NCBI GenBank assembly: GCA_026391655.1
Contig: JAPLDR010000116.1
Location: 20,009 to 55,467 of the forward strand
DNA length: 35,459 bases
Source of the DNA: Bacteroidia bacterium
GTDB lineage: Bacteria; Bacteroidota; Bacteroidia; Bacteroidales; Prolixibacteraceae
Direction: 5' to 3'
A model generated the notes under the pieces. The model did not search any database. It saw only the letters and a list, made by a program, of their open reading frames with translations, and was not told where the DNA came from. The position numbers were made by a program, and so were the translations under genes. Below are positions 19,050-27,285 of the stretch, in pieces. Each line of letters opens with the position of its first letter. Position 1 is the stretch's first letter.

Positions 19050-21761
19050 TTAAAAATATTGAAAATAAAAAACTTCTTTCATTTTAGGGCGCAACCAGCT
19101 TCTTTTTTTAGGCAATTCGCCTAGTATTGATTCAACGACATCCAATTCGATACCATTAAGCACAAACAGAGGAGCGCAGGTTGTAATCTTAGCGATATTT
19201 TCAACAGCTCCCTGATCGGCCTCAGACCAAACCCTGTTGGCGCGACAAACCATTAATGGTAAATCAATTGAGGCAACGAGATCCGAAGGATATGGATAAA
19301 ACAAAACCGGAGGGATTTCGATGATTACATAGTCCGGAATAAATGAAAGAGAATAATTGTTATTGATTAACAATTCTTTATAATCCTTTGTGCGATGATA
19401 GTATTCATTGATCTCATATTCATAGTATTCGTCCTGTGGAATTGTTGACCCATATTCGCATAACAAGGGACTTTGATAATCGATCCTTGTATCAGGATAG
19501 CCGAATAGCCAATTAATTAAAGAGAATCCTTTCGGACGTGGTTTTTGTTTCTCTGTCGATATCATAGCGCCGGGACAGTAATTCTGAACTGATTTTTGAT
19601 GAAGTGTTTTCTCTTGTGAGTACCTGATCAAAATCACCTTATTCCCGAGTTTCTTTAGCTGGGATGCCAAATTTTGTGCGATTACAGTTTTACCTTCCTT
19701 GTTCGAAGTACTAAACACAAGAATCTGATAAGCATTACTAATTCTGGACTTTGTTTTTTTCAAAAGCTCAATGCGCTGTACAATAAGTTCAATCAGTCGC
19801 TGAATGATATATGGAAAATTGAGTGCCCTGGGTTTAAGATAAATCTTGGGAAATACTCCTAATGGTAATAAATTGAGGATTTTAGCCGCTCTTTTTGGAT
19901 TTTTTAATGTTTCATCAAAAAATTCAAGTGCCAGAATTGTTGACAATACGATAAGAAAGCCGAACAATGCCGCAGCAACAACCAAAAACTTACGTTTGGT
20001 TGGGTTCGGAGTAAGCGGATAAAAAGGTTGGTCGATTGACTTAAGATTTGATGAAAGTTCAATGTCCTGCATTTTAAGTTTTGCCAGATTCAATCCATGC
20101 AACAATTCGAGATACTCCTGCTCCGAAACAGATATTTCACGCTCGATTTTTTTGAGATTCGCTCCGGCAGGTGCATAGATTTCGTATTGTTTTTGAAACT
20201 CCTGAATCCGATTTTCCAAAACACCAAGTCCAGCTCTTGTATCTTCATAACTCAACACATTTGTGATCCAATCGTTAAGTAACGAATTTATGGGAATTGC
20301 TTCAGTAGAGTTAGTGTAACTGTAAAGTTCACTGACCGCTTTGCGGATATCCTCCTTAAGCTCATCTGCTTTAGCCTTTAATACAGCAAGATTTTGTCCG
20401 TCAACAGTATTGCCATAACCAATAGTCTCAGCTGTTGCTATTTTCGTATTTATTTGGCTAAGCTGATTACGTTTTTCAAGAATCGGAGCACTTTCAAGTT
20501 GAATTTTTTGCTGTTTTGCTAACTTTTCTTCTAACCGTTTAATAGTAGCTTCTGTACCTGCAAGTTTGATTCGCATATTGTTATAATCGACATCCAATGC
20601 TTCTTTGGCCCCGGCAACCGCTTTACTTTGTTCGTAATAGTTGATAATGCTATTGTCCTTATTGAATGACAGAAGTTTTTCTTCACCTGTTTTCAGCTTT
20701 TGAGTCGCCTGATTTACCTGAAATTCAAAATATTTAACGACAGCATCCGAGCTGTTCTCTTTGATGTTCCTGTAGTTTTTTATACAAACTTCGGTGAAGA
20801 AAATAAGCGTTTGCTGGCAAATTCCAGGATCGTCTGAAGTGTATTTTAGTTTTACGAGATCGCTGTTGGCAATTCTTTGAACATTTATATTCGAGATTTC
20901 ATTAAGAGAATAATGAGGACTGTTGTAATTTAAAAGATTGTACACAAAATTGGTATCGCCGCTTTTGGCCAGATCTGTAAGATTTTTCACTGTTTGTTCA
21001 AATGCTTCAGGATCGATCGAAGCGGGACCTGTTCTTGTATCCTGAGACAAAGTGTTGAGTTTTGAAAAAGAAAAAGTGGCGGTACTGTCACTTTGACCAA
21101 TGGTACCAGGGGTGTCTTTGATTACCTTATTTGAGTTGCTACCGGACTGATTGCTGACGAGAAGTATTTGCCCTTTCAGTATATTGTTATTAATCAATCC
21201 GTTAATCTCTTTGATTTGATCAACTGATACACCATATTGACGGGATATGGAGTAAAGCGTTTCGTTATCTTTTACAGTATGTTCCTGATATTCAGAGTTA
21301 TGTTGGTTCTTGGTTTGTGCGGCGCTATTTTGAGTGCCAGGAATTGTTTTATAAGTAATACTGACCGTTTTAGGATTTGGTTTTACAATCAACGAATAGA
21401 TATATTTTGGAGTTATTTTTCTTACATATTGGAAAGACTTACTCGAAATGTAGCGTGGATCGTAATTAGGAAGCATAAGATGCTGAGCCAACAATCTGAT
21501 TGCCACCTCTTGCTGGGTTTCACGCGAATTGATTACATTTATAAGGTTATCAAAGTCTGTATTGGTGGCAAAATAGCTGAGTGATTTACCCATCTCGACA
21601 CTTGAGCCGGAAGCGATACCAGTATAAAGTGTTGTTTCGGAGGAAAAGGTGAAACTTGGGGTTTTGGTTAGATAAATAACCAGACCAGCCAGCAGTATTG
21701 GAGTGAACAGCAAGAGAACAAGATGCTTGCGCAATAACTTCACCAGATCAATAATCTTCAT
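19050..21761 (-). CDS. Wzc/GumC-like polysaccharide co-polymerase with inserted LysM and degenerate kinase domain
   Basis: Residues 1-35 hold a cytoplasmic start and the first membrane helix (about 15-32). The Wzz-type periplasmic part includes a LysM domain at about 161-202 (HTVKDNETLYSISRQYGVSVDQI), then long coiled coils (about 340-575), a proline-bearing YPLTPNPTKR segment and the second helix (590-612). The cytoplasmic part resembles BY-kinases: P-loop TSNKEGKT with Lys691. The Walker A' acidic residue is replaced (ILIRYSQ, Arg713) and Walker B reads YVIIEIPP (Glu815 for Asp). Tyrosines cluster internally (779, 780, 782, 787, 788, 794); the C-terminus FYFQYF has two more. It should control chain length and export with the TolC-like protein encoded 7 bp upstream. 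Kinase activity is doubtful. Confidence 0.9.
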   Translation of the reverse strand: MKIIDLVKLLRKHLVLLLFTPILLAGLVIYLTKTPSFTFSSETTLYTGIASGSSVEMGKSLSYFATNTDFDNLINVINSRETQQEVAIRLLAQHLMLPNYDPRYISSKSFQYVRKITPKYIYSLIVKPNPKTVSITYKTIPGTQNSAAQTKNQHNSEYQEHTVKDNETLYSISRQYGVSVDQIKEINGLINNNILKGQILLVSNQSGSNSNKVIKDTPGTIGQSDSTATFSFSKLNTLSQDTRTGPASIDPEAFEQTVKNLTDLAKSGDTNFVYNLLNYNSPHYSLNEISNINVQRIANSDLVKLKYTSDDPGICQQTLIFFTEVCIKNYRNIKENSSDAVVKYFEFQVNQATQKLKTGEEKLLSFNKDNSIINYYEQSKAVAGAKEALDVDYNNMRIKLAGTEATIKRLEEKLAKQQKIQLESAPILEKRNQLSQINTKIATAETIGYGNTVDGQNLAVLKAKADELKEDIRKAVSELYSYTNSTEAIPINSLLNDWITNVLSYEDTRAGLGVLENRIQEFQKQYEIYAPAGANLKKIEREISVSEQEYLELLHGLNLAKLKMQDIELSSNLKSIDQPFYPLTPNPTKRKFLVVAAALFGFLIVLSTILALEFFDETLKNPKRAAKILNLLPLGVFPKIYLKPRALNFPYIIQRLIELIVQRIELLKKTKSRISNAYQILVFSTSNKEGKTVIAQNLASQLKKLGNKVILIRYSQEKTLHQKSVQNYCPGAMISTEKQKPRPKGFSLINWLFGYPDTRIDYQSPLLCEYGSTIPQDEYYEYEINEYYHRTKDYKELLINNNYSLSFIPDYVIIEIPPVLFYPYPSDLVASIDLPLMVCRANRVWSEADQGAVENIAKITTCAPLFVLNGIELDVVESILGELPKKRSWLRPKMKEVFYFQYF

Positions 21762-21768
21762 CTGTTGT

Positions 21769-22518
21769 TTATTTATTATTTAGGTTAAACTTCATACCTA
21801 CAATCTCTTCAAGAATCATATAAGCCGTACGAAATTCCATTTTTGAGCTTTCAAGGTCAGATTCAGCTCGTGAAGCAATTTCCGAAAGACTGGAATATTC
21901 AGTTAATGTTATTGCTCCGCTAATAAACTGTTTTTCAACCATTTGCATGTGAATTCTGGATGTTTCAGTATATTTTGTCTTTATTCTTAAGAGTCTTTGT
22001 TTGATGATCACTTCATTATACTGTCGAATAACCAATTGCCGAAGTTCATTTCGTTGTACCATTGAATAGCTTTTTGCCTGTTCAATTTCAGCTTTGGAAA
22101 GCTTGATCTGATTTTTTCGATTTAGAAAATCATAAAATGGAATCCGTATGTAAGCGCCAACTCCATAGTTTGTCTGCGTATTTCGTGTTGATATTAATGC
22201 GGGATTCTGGCCTTGAACCACGTTTGAAGCAAAATTGTCGAATGTGCCGTAGCGCACATCAGTCTGGAATCCAATATCCCTGGTCCAGTCGGCACGATCA
22301 GATTTTAATTTGTGGGTATTTACCGTGATTTGCAGGTCCCTGAATTTTACAAAGGGATTTTTTGCGATAGCCGAGTCAATAATGGTTTCAAGCGGGGGGA
22401 GCATTGACTCAATATTATCATTCATTAAATCAGGTTCTTTGTTCTGTTGAGCAAAGCCTGTCAATCCAATTATCAGAATTGTCAAAATGGTAAGTAGAAT
22501 ATGAAAATAGTGTTTCAC
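21769..22518 (-). CDS. Short TolC-family outer-membrane protein
   Basis: The 249-residue protein has a signal peptide (about 1-23, ending GFAQQ) and one outer-membrane-efflux-type repeat: a helical stretch, beta-strand-like segments (DIGFQTDVRYGTF, YGVGAYIRIPFYDF) and long amphipathic helices (about 125-245). Ordinary TolC proteins have two such repeats in about 430-490 residues, so this one is half size. There is no in-frame continuation downstream; the Wzc-like gene starts 7 bp after the stop. It is probably the outer-membrane exit for the polysaccharide in place of a Wza-type channel, which is not found in the window. Assembly as a larger oligomer is inferred. Confidence 0.82.
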   Translation of the reverse strand: MKHYFHILLTILTILIIGLTGFAQQNKEPDLMNDNIESMLPPLETIIDSAIAKNPFVKFRDLQITVNTHKLKSDRADWTRDIGFQTDVRYGTFDNFASNVVQGQNPALISTRNTQTNYGVGAYIRIPFYDFLNRKNQIKLSKAEIEQAKSYSMVQRNELRQLVIRQYNEVIIKQRLLRIKTKYTETSRIHMQMVEKQFISGAITLTEYSSLSEIASRAESDLESSKMEFRTAYMILEEIVGMKFNLNNK

Positions 22519-22601
22519 GAGAATTAGTTTAAGTTAAAATCATAATTTACTTGCCCAATGATTTTGAATAGCAAACGAAGAATGACTCATGCCTATGAAT
22601 G

Positions 22602-22609
22602 CAAATATA
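22602..22609 (-). promoter_or_regulatory. Bacteroidota-type -7 box upstream of the TolC-Wzc genes
   Basis: On the minus strand the sequence reads TATATTTG, matching TAnnTTTG, in the 104-bp gap after the sugar transferase gene. No good -33 TTTG is visible. It would give a leader of about 75 bases before the TolC-like start at 22518. Confidence 0.5.
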
Positions 22610-22622
22610 TTAAAAAGCTTCA

Positions 22623-23828
22623 TTAAACCGTATTACTCTGAAAAAGTGCAGGTACAGTTCTGAGAATTAATTTAAGGTCGTACCAAAAAGAGTAGCTGTT
22701 ACCGATAAAATGGTCGGCATATTCATTATCCAGTCTCATCCGCTCGTCTTCCGACATTACTCCACCTTTTCCGCGCAGTTCAACTTGCCACAATCCGGTT
22801 ATTCCGGCAGGTGCAAGAAATCGTTTTGAAAGTAATCCACGGGTCAGTAATTCGGCTTCGTAAACAGGTAGTGGCCGGTTGCCAACAATTGACATATCTC
22901 CTTTAATCACATTGATCAATTGAGGAAGTTCATCGATACTCGTATTTCGGATAAACTTACCTACTTTGGTAATACGCGGATCATCAGCAATTTTGATAAA
23001 GGCAGATTTTGTTTTAGCAACCTCTCTTTTTTGGGTATTATACCAGTAATCACAAATATGGTGCGGTCCAATGTGCAGGATAGGAGAGCAGTTTTTCGCA
23101 TCTGCTAATTTTGCACATACCGGGCATGGCTTCGAAAAGTCGATTTCGGACTGTTGTGAGGCGGTTGCATATTGATTTTTATCTTTTGCCAGTTTTTTCA
23201 ATTCGCTGTCGGCACCAACACGCATAGAACGCAATTTGTAAAAATCAAATGGTTTACACCCAACCCTTTTCGAAATGTAGTAGACCTTTCCTTTCGATTC
23301 GAGTCTGATTGCAATTACAACAAGCAATAAAATTGGCGAAAGAACGATCAATGCAGAAATGGCGACCAGCAAATCAAACAGTCGCTTAGAAAGAGGCATT
23401 TTATATTTAATATCCTGATTATTAATATTTACATAAGTTACGAGTGAGTATTTATTTCTGAATTCAACTAAAAATTTGATTCGTCCAACGATATTTTCGA
23501 CTGAAGGCAACGGAAGGACAAAAAAATCGTCAATCCGATGGGCAAAAGCAGATTTAATTAACTCTTCTTTGAACTCATAAGAGATCAGGATAAAGGCCAC
23601 ACGATCGAAATCAGGTCTTTCGCGGATCCATTGATGCATTTTCAAGCCATCTCCTCCCGATAAATACATCTCCGAAATAACGGCATCAGGTTTGTTCCCC
23701 ATTTTGAGATAATTTACCGCTTCCAGTGCATTGGAAGTGTGTATAACCGAAACATCAGAATGAGTTCGTAGTTCATCAATATCCTCCGTAGAGCGACCGA
23801 TATAAAGTATTTTTAATAAATTTTCCAT
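22623..23828 (-). CDS. Pseudo-receiver fused to phosphoglycosyl transferase (initiating sugar transferase)
   Basis: Residues 1-125 have a receiver-like fold, but the acidic pair is replaced (YIGRSTED), the phosphorylation site reads VISEMYLSGGDG with Glu53 for Asp, and the KP motif is LP (106-107). Residues about 146-401 are a monotopic phosphoglycosyl transferase of the WcaJ/ExoY type: KRLFDLLVA and a hydrophobic reentrant segment (148-175), YKLRSM, DDPRITKVGKFIR, SIDELPQL with the Asp299-Glu300 pair, KGDMSIVGNRPLP and AGITGLWQV. About 60 residues are inserted at 210-275 with Cys235, 238, 247, 259 and His256/257, which could bind a metal. It should transfer a sugar phosphate to undecaprenyl phosphate to start the repeat unit. 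Confidence 0.93.
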   Translation of the reverse strand: MENLLKILYIGRSTEDIDELRTHSDVSVIHTSNALEAVNYLKMGNKPDAVISEMYLSGGDGLKMHQWIRERPDFDRVAFILISYEFKEELIKSAFAHRIDDFFVLPLPSVENIVGRIKFLVEFRNKYSLVTYVNINNQDIKYKMPLSKRLFDLLVAISALIVLSPILLLVVIAIRLESKGKVYYISKRVGCKPFDFYKLRSMRVGADSELKKLAKDKNQYATASQQSEIDFSKPCPVCAKLADAKNCSPILHIGPHHICDYWYNTQKREVAKTKSAFIKIADDPRITKVGKFIRNTSIDELPQLINVIKGDMSIVGNRPLPVYEAELLTRGLLSKRFLAPAGITGLWQVELRGKGGVMSEDERMRLDNEYADHFIGNSYSFWYDLKLILRTVPALFQSNTV

Positions 23829-23890
23829 TCAAATTATAATGCAAAATGTTGTGATTTAAGAGTTTATTATTTGATGAAAAGCTAAAACGG

Positions 23891-24277
23891 TTACCATTTT
23901 AAAGCATAATGAACCGGGAAAAGATTTTTCAGAATTAACTCTCCTAATTCTTCTGGATTGAATGGTTTAGCTAAAAAATCCTGAGCACCGAGTCTGTAAC
24001 ATTTAATTCTTTCCTTACTGCTTTCAACTCCCGATAACATGATTACCGGAGTATGTTTTGTAAATCCTCTCTGACGTACTTTTTCTACAAAAAGATACCC
24101 ATCCATGTTTGGCATTTGCAAGTCGCAGATAATCAGATCCGGCAGATTGCCTTCCATCCATTCAAGCGCTTCAATCCCATCGCTTTTAGTGACAACATCA
24201 TATTTTTTGGAGAGGAAATTTTCAAGTAGTAAGCGAATACTTTTCTCATCATCGATAACCAATATCTTGTGTCTCAT
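23891..24277 (-). CDS. Single-domain response regulator
   Basis: A 128-residue receiver with no output domain. The residues needed for phosphorylation are intact: Asp9-Asp10 (LVIDDE), Asp52 (ICDLQMPNMDG), Ser82 and Lys104 (AKPF). It is the first gene of the polysaccharide locus and lies 62 bp upstream of the pseudo-receiver sugar transferase. Together these suggest local signalling to the biosynthetic enzymes. Its cognate kinase could be the hybrid kinase at 15857-18988, but this is inferred from location alone. Confidence 0.92.
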   Translation of the reverse strand: MRHKILVIDDEKSIRLLLENFLSKKYDVVTKSDGIEALEWMEGNLPDLIICDLQMPNMDGYLFVEKVRQRGFTKHTPVIMLSGVESSKERIKCYRLGAQDFLAKPFNPEELGELILKNLFPVHYALKW

Positions 24278-24803
24278 AGGTTATATATTTTTAGGGTTAT
24301 AATTGGGTGGCCATTAATAATTAAGCTGTTTAAAATTAACACTAATAATGTTATAATGTTCATTCATATTCTTTGAAAGCAACATTTTTTTTGATCATTC
24401 ACTAAATAATCTTTTTTTCTCAATCAAAAACGATTTCAGCTTCGCCCTTTCAGTCCCAGTGGTTTGAACATCATAGTTATTACACCGAATAACAGGATTA
24501 ATATTAATTGGTTTTCTATTCGGCTATGTAAATACTTTGAATTTCTTACGTAACTTTTCTATTGTGTCCTTGACAAAATGTACCTCTACTGCAAGTTAAT
24601 TACCTTGGTGAAAGTATTAATATCGCAAGTAATGGTTTGTAGGGTTTATATCAGATATGTGTAAGGAAAAGACGGAATATTTTGTAGGAAAACTCTGACG
24701 CACTCATTGCAAGATATATTCTACAATGTTAGAGAGTACCAGAATTTTAAATTTTGGAAATCCAATCCTAAAAGTGAAGTTCAGAGACCGGGAAAATTTT
24801 CAA
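24278..24803. other. Long intergenic region upstream of the polysaccharide locus
   Basis: About 525 bp without a convincing gene. It should contain the promoter for the minus-strand locus, but I see no clear TTTG/TAnnTTTG pair there. It contains an A+T-rich perfect 12-bp palindrome (24497-24508) nested between the inverted arms CCGAATA (24485-24491) and TATTCGG (24517-24523). A 36-codon plus frame at 24726-24836 runs into the 3' end of the next gene and is probably chance. Confidence 0.5.
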
Positions 24804-25340
24804 TTATTCTCTGCAATTAAAGGTCTGCCGGATTAACTCAAATGCTTTATGGTTAAGCTTCTGGTCGTCAAGTCCGGTTTGAAAGAAAATTGTAATTGTC
24901 TTTTGGGCAGAGTTAAAGCAATAGATAACACCTTCGAGTTTTTGCTCTTTTACAAATGTTATATAACGACAACTTTCGACTTTGAATCCGGCGAATTTGT
25001 CTGTACTAACCGAAGTGAACTCAATTCCCGGATTTCGGTAAATATTCGCAGATTTCATACTTTGTTGATGAAGAATAATTGTTTTCTCTGGCTTTTCAAT
25101 TTTATTAATCCAATCTACTGTAATCAAACCTGTTGCTTTTAGGCCAGTCCTTTCAGCCGAAAAATAGTAGGCATTATCTCCAATTGAATCATTGGCAATT
25201 ATTTTCCAACCTTCGGCAATCGAAAAAGAAATTCCGTTCCTCATATAGGGGAGCTCTTTGCTTTTTGCAAATGTGATATTGCAGCAAGTTAATGAGATGA
25301 TAAAAGTTAGTGAAACTGGAATAAATGCTTGAAACTTCAT
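24804..25340 (-). CDS. Secreted protein of unknown function
   Basis: The 178-residue product starts with a clear signal peptide (MKFQAFIPVSLTFIISLTCCNITFA, about 1-25). The mature part is a mix of predicted strands with the block YMRNGISFSIAEGWKI near its start and a final FELIRQTFNCRE. This overall look recalls the PsbP-like/DUF1795 group of small alpha-beta proteins, but I cannot assign it firmly. Cysteines occur at about 118, 131 and 176. It is transcribed alone, with a terminator of the upstream C69 gene before it and a 525-bp gap after it. An imperfect dyad lies just upstream of its start. Confidence 0.75.
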   Translation of the reverse strand: MKFQAFIPVSLTFIISLTCCNITFAKSKELPYMRNGISFSIAEGWKIIANDSIGDNAYYFSAERTGLKATGLITVDWINKIEKPEKTIILHQQSMKSANIYRNPGIEFTSVSTDKFAGFKVESCRYITFVKEQKLEGVIYCFNSAQKTITIFFQTGLDDQKLNHKAFELIRQTFNCRE

Positions 25341-25362
25341 CTGATAATAATTTGTTTTTAAT

Positions 25363-25391
25363 TACCAGATGGAATGAATTCCAATTTGGTA
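25363..25391. promoter_or_regulatory. Imperfect dyad upstream of the secreted-protein gene
   Basis: TACCAGATGGAAT (25363-25375) pairs with ATTCCAATTTGGTA (25378-25391) with one bulge and one wobble/mismatch. It lies 23-51 bp upstream of the start at 25340. It could be an operator or a leader hairpin. Confidence 0.4.
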
Positions 25392-25442
25392 GCGTGAAAA
25401 TAACAATAAATAACCTGATTTAAGGATTGTTTCATTTTATAA

Positions 25443-25476
25443 ACAAAAACCCGACGGAATCAGTGAATCCATCGGG
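25443..25476 (-). terminator. Rho-independent terminator after the C69 peptidase gene
   Basis: Stem CCCGACGGA (25450-25458) with TCCATCGGG (25468-25476), one G-U pair and a nine-base loop. On the minus strand the stem is followed by TTTTTGTTT (25449-25441). It lies 36 bp downstream of the stop at 25512. Confidence 0.8.
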
Positions 25477-25511
25477 CTTGTAAATTATGAGATAGCGAAT
25501 AATTCTTAAAT

Positions 25512-27188
25512 TTATTCAACTGCCTTGAAATGATCTTTATTGTTTTCAATAATTTTACGGTACCACCAGTCGGGATAGGCAGGATGAAGTGGAGATACAG
25601 GTATTTTTCCCGATTCGTTTCTTTCAAACTGGCCATTTTTCTCAATCATTACATTTCCGTCTTTGTATTTAATCAAAAGATAATGACCCAGATCTCTCCA
25701 TCTTTTCACCGAACTTTCGACTTGATTTACAGAGTATTCGGTCAAAAACTGACAGGCAAGTTCTTTTTCACCATTATTCCATAAGGTTAAAGCAGCCTGA
25801 TCAACGACCGGGGTTAGGCTGAAAAACTTATTCTCAAGTTGCGATTGTACTTTTTGAAGGTCAACGATCATATCGCTGTATCTTGAATAACAAAAGTTCG
25901 AAACCTGATTAAATACCCAGAAAGCTGAATTATCGGACCAGGTGAGCATATCACCATCACCAACTTTTAACGAATTCGGAACTTGTTTTATTCCGCAATA
26001 GATTGGCATATAACAGGTCAAATAAGTATCATCAACGCCAAACCAGAATATTCCTCCGATTGGATTTGGCAGGTTAGGCCTGCTCTGTGCAACGAAAGAG
26101 AACCCTGTTTGTTGAGTAGAGACGGCTCGTTCGTGAACATACGAAACAGAGTCGACTTTCCATTCCATAGGGCGCCAGCGATATGGTGATCCGAATGGAC
26201 CGGCTCCCAGATCTTTTGTCATATCGAGTTCTGTTCCTTCATAATGGTCACGCATGAGGTTAATCACATCTTTAACAGAAAGGAGCGAATCGGGTTTTAT
26301 CCAGAGTGGCATACGGTTGGAAGCATACTTATTTTCATCGTATGTCACTTTTCCCATTGCGTAGCTTTCGTACTGTTTCATTTGTTTATTCACTTTATTA
26401 AAGCCTGACCAAATACGAGCTTCACAAAAACGGGCACTACTAAAAGTGACGGGGGCATAAGTGTCGGAAAAGCTAAAATCGTTGTTCTTCCCTTCAAACC
26501 AACCTTTTTCGCGGGCAAATGAAATTACATCAGGCGAATAAAGACAATTTTTAGGATCATTTAACGGGAAACGCGTAATTCGTGCCTGATTAGCATGTCC
26601 CGAAATATATCCGTCGGGAATTCGCATGGCAACCCAGATCGCTCCTTTTTGTCCTTCACCTTTACAGAACAAAAAAAAAATCCAGGCTTCATTGGCATCA
26701 GCAACCGAAAATGATTCTCCTGTAGATGCATATCCATAATTTTTGACCAGATCGGTCATAATGGTAATCGCTTCATGAGCACTCTTAGACCTTTGTAACG
26801 CAATGTATATCAGACTTCCATAATCAACAATGGCATCTTTTTGTGATCCAAGCTCTTTTCTGCCTGTATAAGTTGTTTCGCCGATAGAAACCTGATTCTC
26901 ATTCATGTTTCCTATTACCTGATAGGTGTGTTTCACCTGAGGGATTTTCCCCATAAATTTACCGGTATCCCATTCATAGACATCGAGCATTGCACCTTCG
27001 GGATAATTGGCGGCAGGCCAGAAATAAAGTTCTCCGTAAAGGACGTGTGAATCAGCTGCATAAGTGATCATTGTAGAACCATCTTTTGTAGCGCCTCTGG
27101 TTATCAGAAAATTAGTGCAAGCCTCAGATGGAGCAATCTGTAAAGCAACTAATATCGGAAGAAATAAGAAAAGTCTCTTTTTTAACAT
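25512..27188 (-). CDS. Secreted C69-family dipeptidase
   Basis: The 558-residue protein has a signal peptide (about 1-23) followed directly by Cys24 in ACTNFLITRGATKDGSTMITYAADSH. This is the N-terminal nucleophile pattern of peptidase family C69 (PepD-like; Ntn hydrolase fold), in which the Cys becomes residue one of the mature enzyme. Later blocks such as NENQVSIGETT and the WIFFLFCKGEGQKGAIWVAMRIPDGYISGHANQARI region also fit. It probably hydrolyses dipeptides in the periplasm or at the surface. It is transcribed alone, with a -7 box upstream and a terminator after it. Confidence 0.9.
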   Translation of the reverse strand: MLKKRLFLFLPILVALQIAPSEACTNFLITRGATKDGSTMITYAADSHVLYGELYFWPAANYPEGAMLDVYEWDTGKFMGKIPQVKHTYQVIGNMNENQVSIGETTYTGRKELGSQKDAIVDYGSLIYIALQRSKSAHEAITIMTDLVKNYGYASTGESFSVADANEAWIFFLFCKGEGQKGAIWVAMRIPDGYISGHANQARITRFPLNDPKNCLYSPDVISFAREKGWFEGKNNDFSFSDTYAPVTFSSARFCEARIWSGFNKVNKQMKQYESYAMGKVTYDENKYASNRMPLWIKPDSLLSVKDVINLMRDHYEGTELDMTKDLGAGPFGSPYRWRPMEWKVDSVSYVHERAVSTQQTGFSFVAQSRPNLPNPIGGIFWFGVDDTYLTCYMPIYCGIKQVPNSLKVGDGDMLTWSDNSAFWVFNQVSNFCYSRYSDMIVDLQKVQSQLENKFFSLTPVVDQAALTLWNNGEKELACQFLTEYSVNQVESSVKRWRDLGHYLLIKYKDGNVMIEKNGQFERNESGKIPVSPLHPAYPDWWYRKIIENNKDHFKAVE

Positions 27189-27214
27189 TGTAAATCGTAT
27201 TAAAACAGTTTTGA

Positions 27215-27222
27215 CAAAAATA
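27215..27222 (-). promoter_or_regulatory. Bacteroidota-type -7 box for the C69 gene
   Basis: The minus strand reads TATTTTTG, fitting TAnnTTTG, 27 bp upstream of the ATG at 27188. A clear -33 box was not found. Confidence 0.45.
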
Positions 27223-27285
27223 TGAAAATAGTTGTATGTATAACTTTTTAATCATGAGGATAAACCTCTTTTTTTATGAGTTTTG

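Noticed and set aside
24726-24836. 36-codon plus-strand frame in the intergenic region
   Set aside because: Short, overlaps the 3' end of the secreted-protein gene, and has no promoter or ribosome-binding site that I can see. Kept only as a remote possibility.
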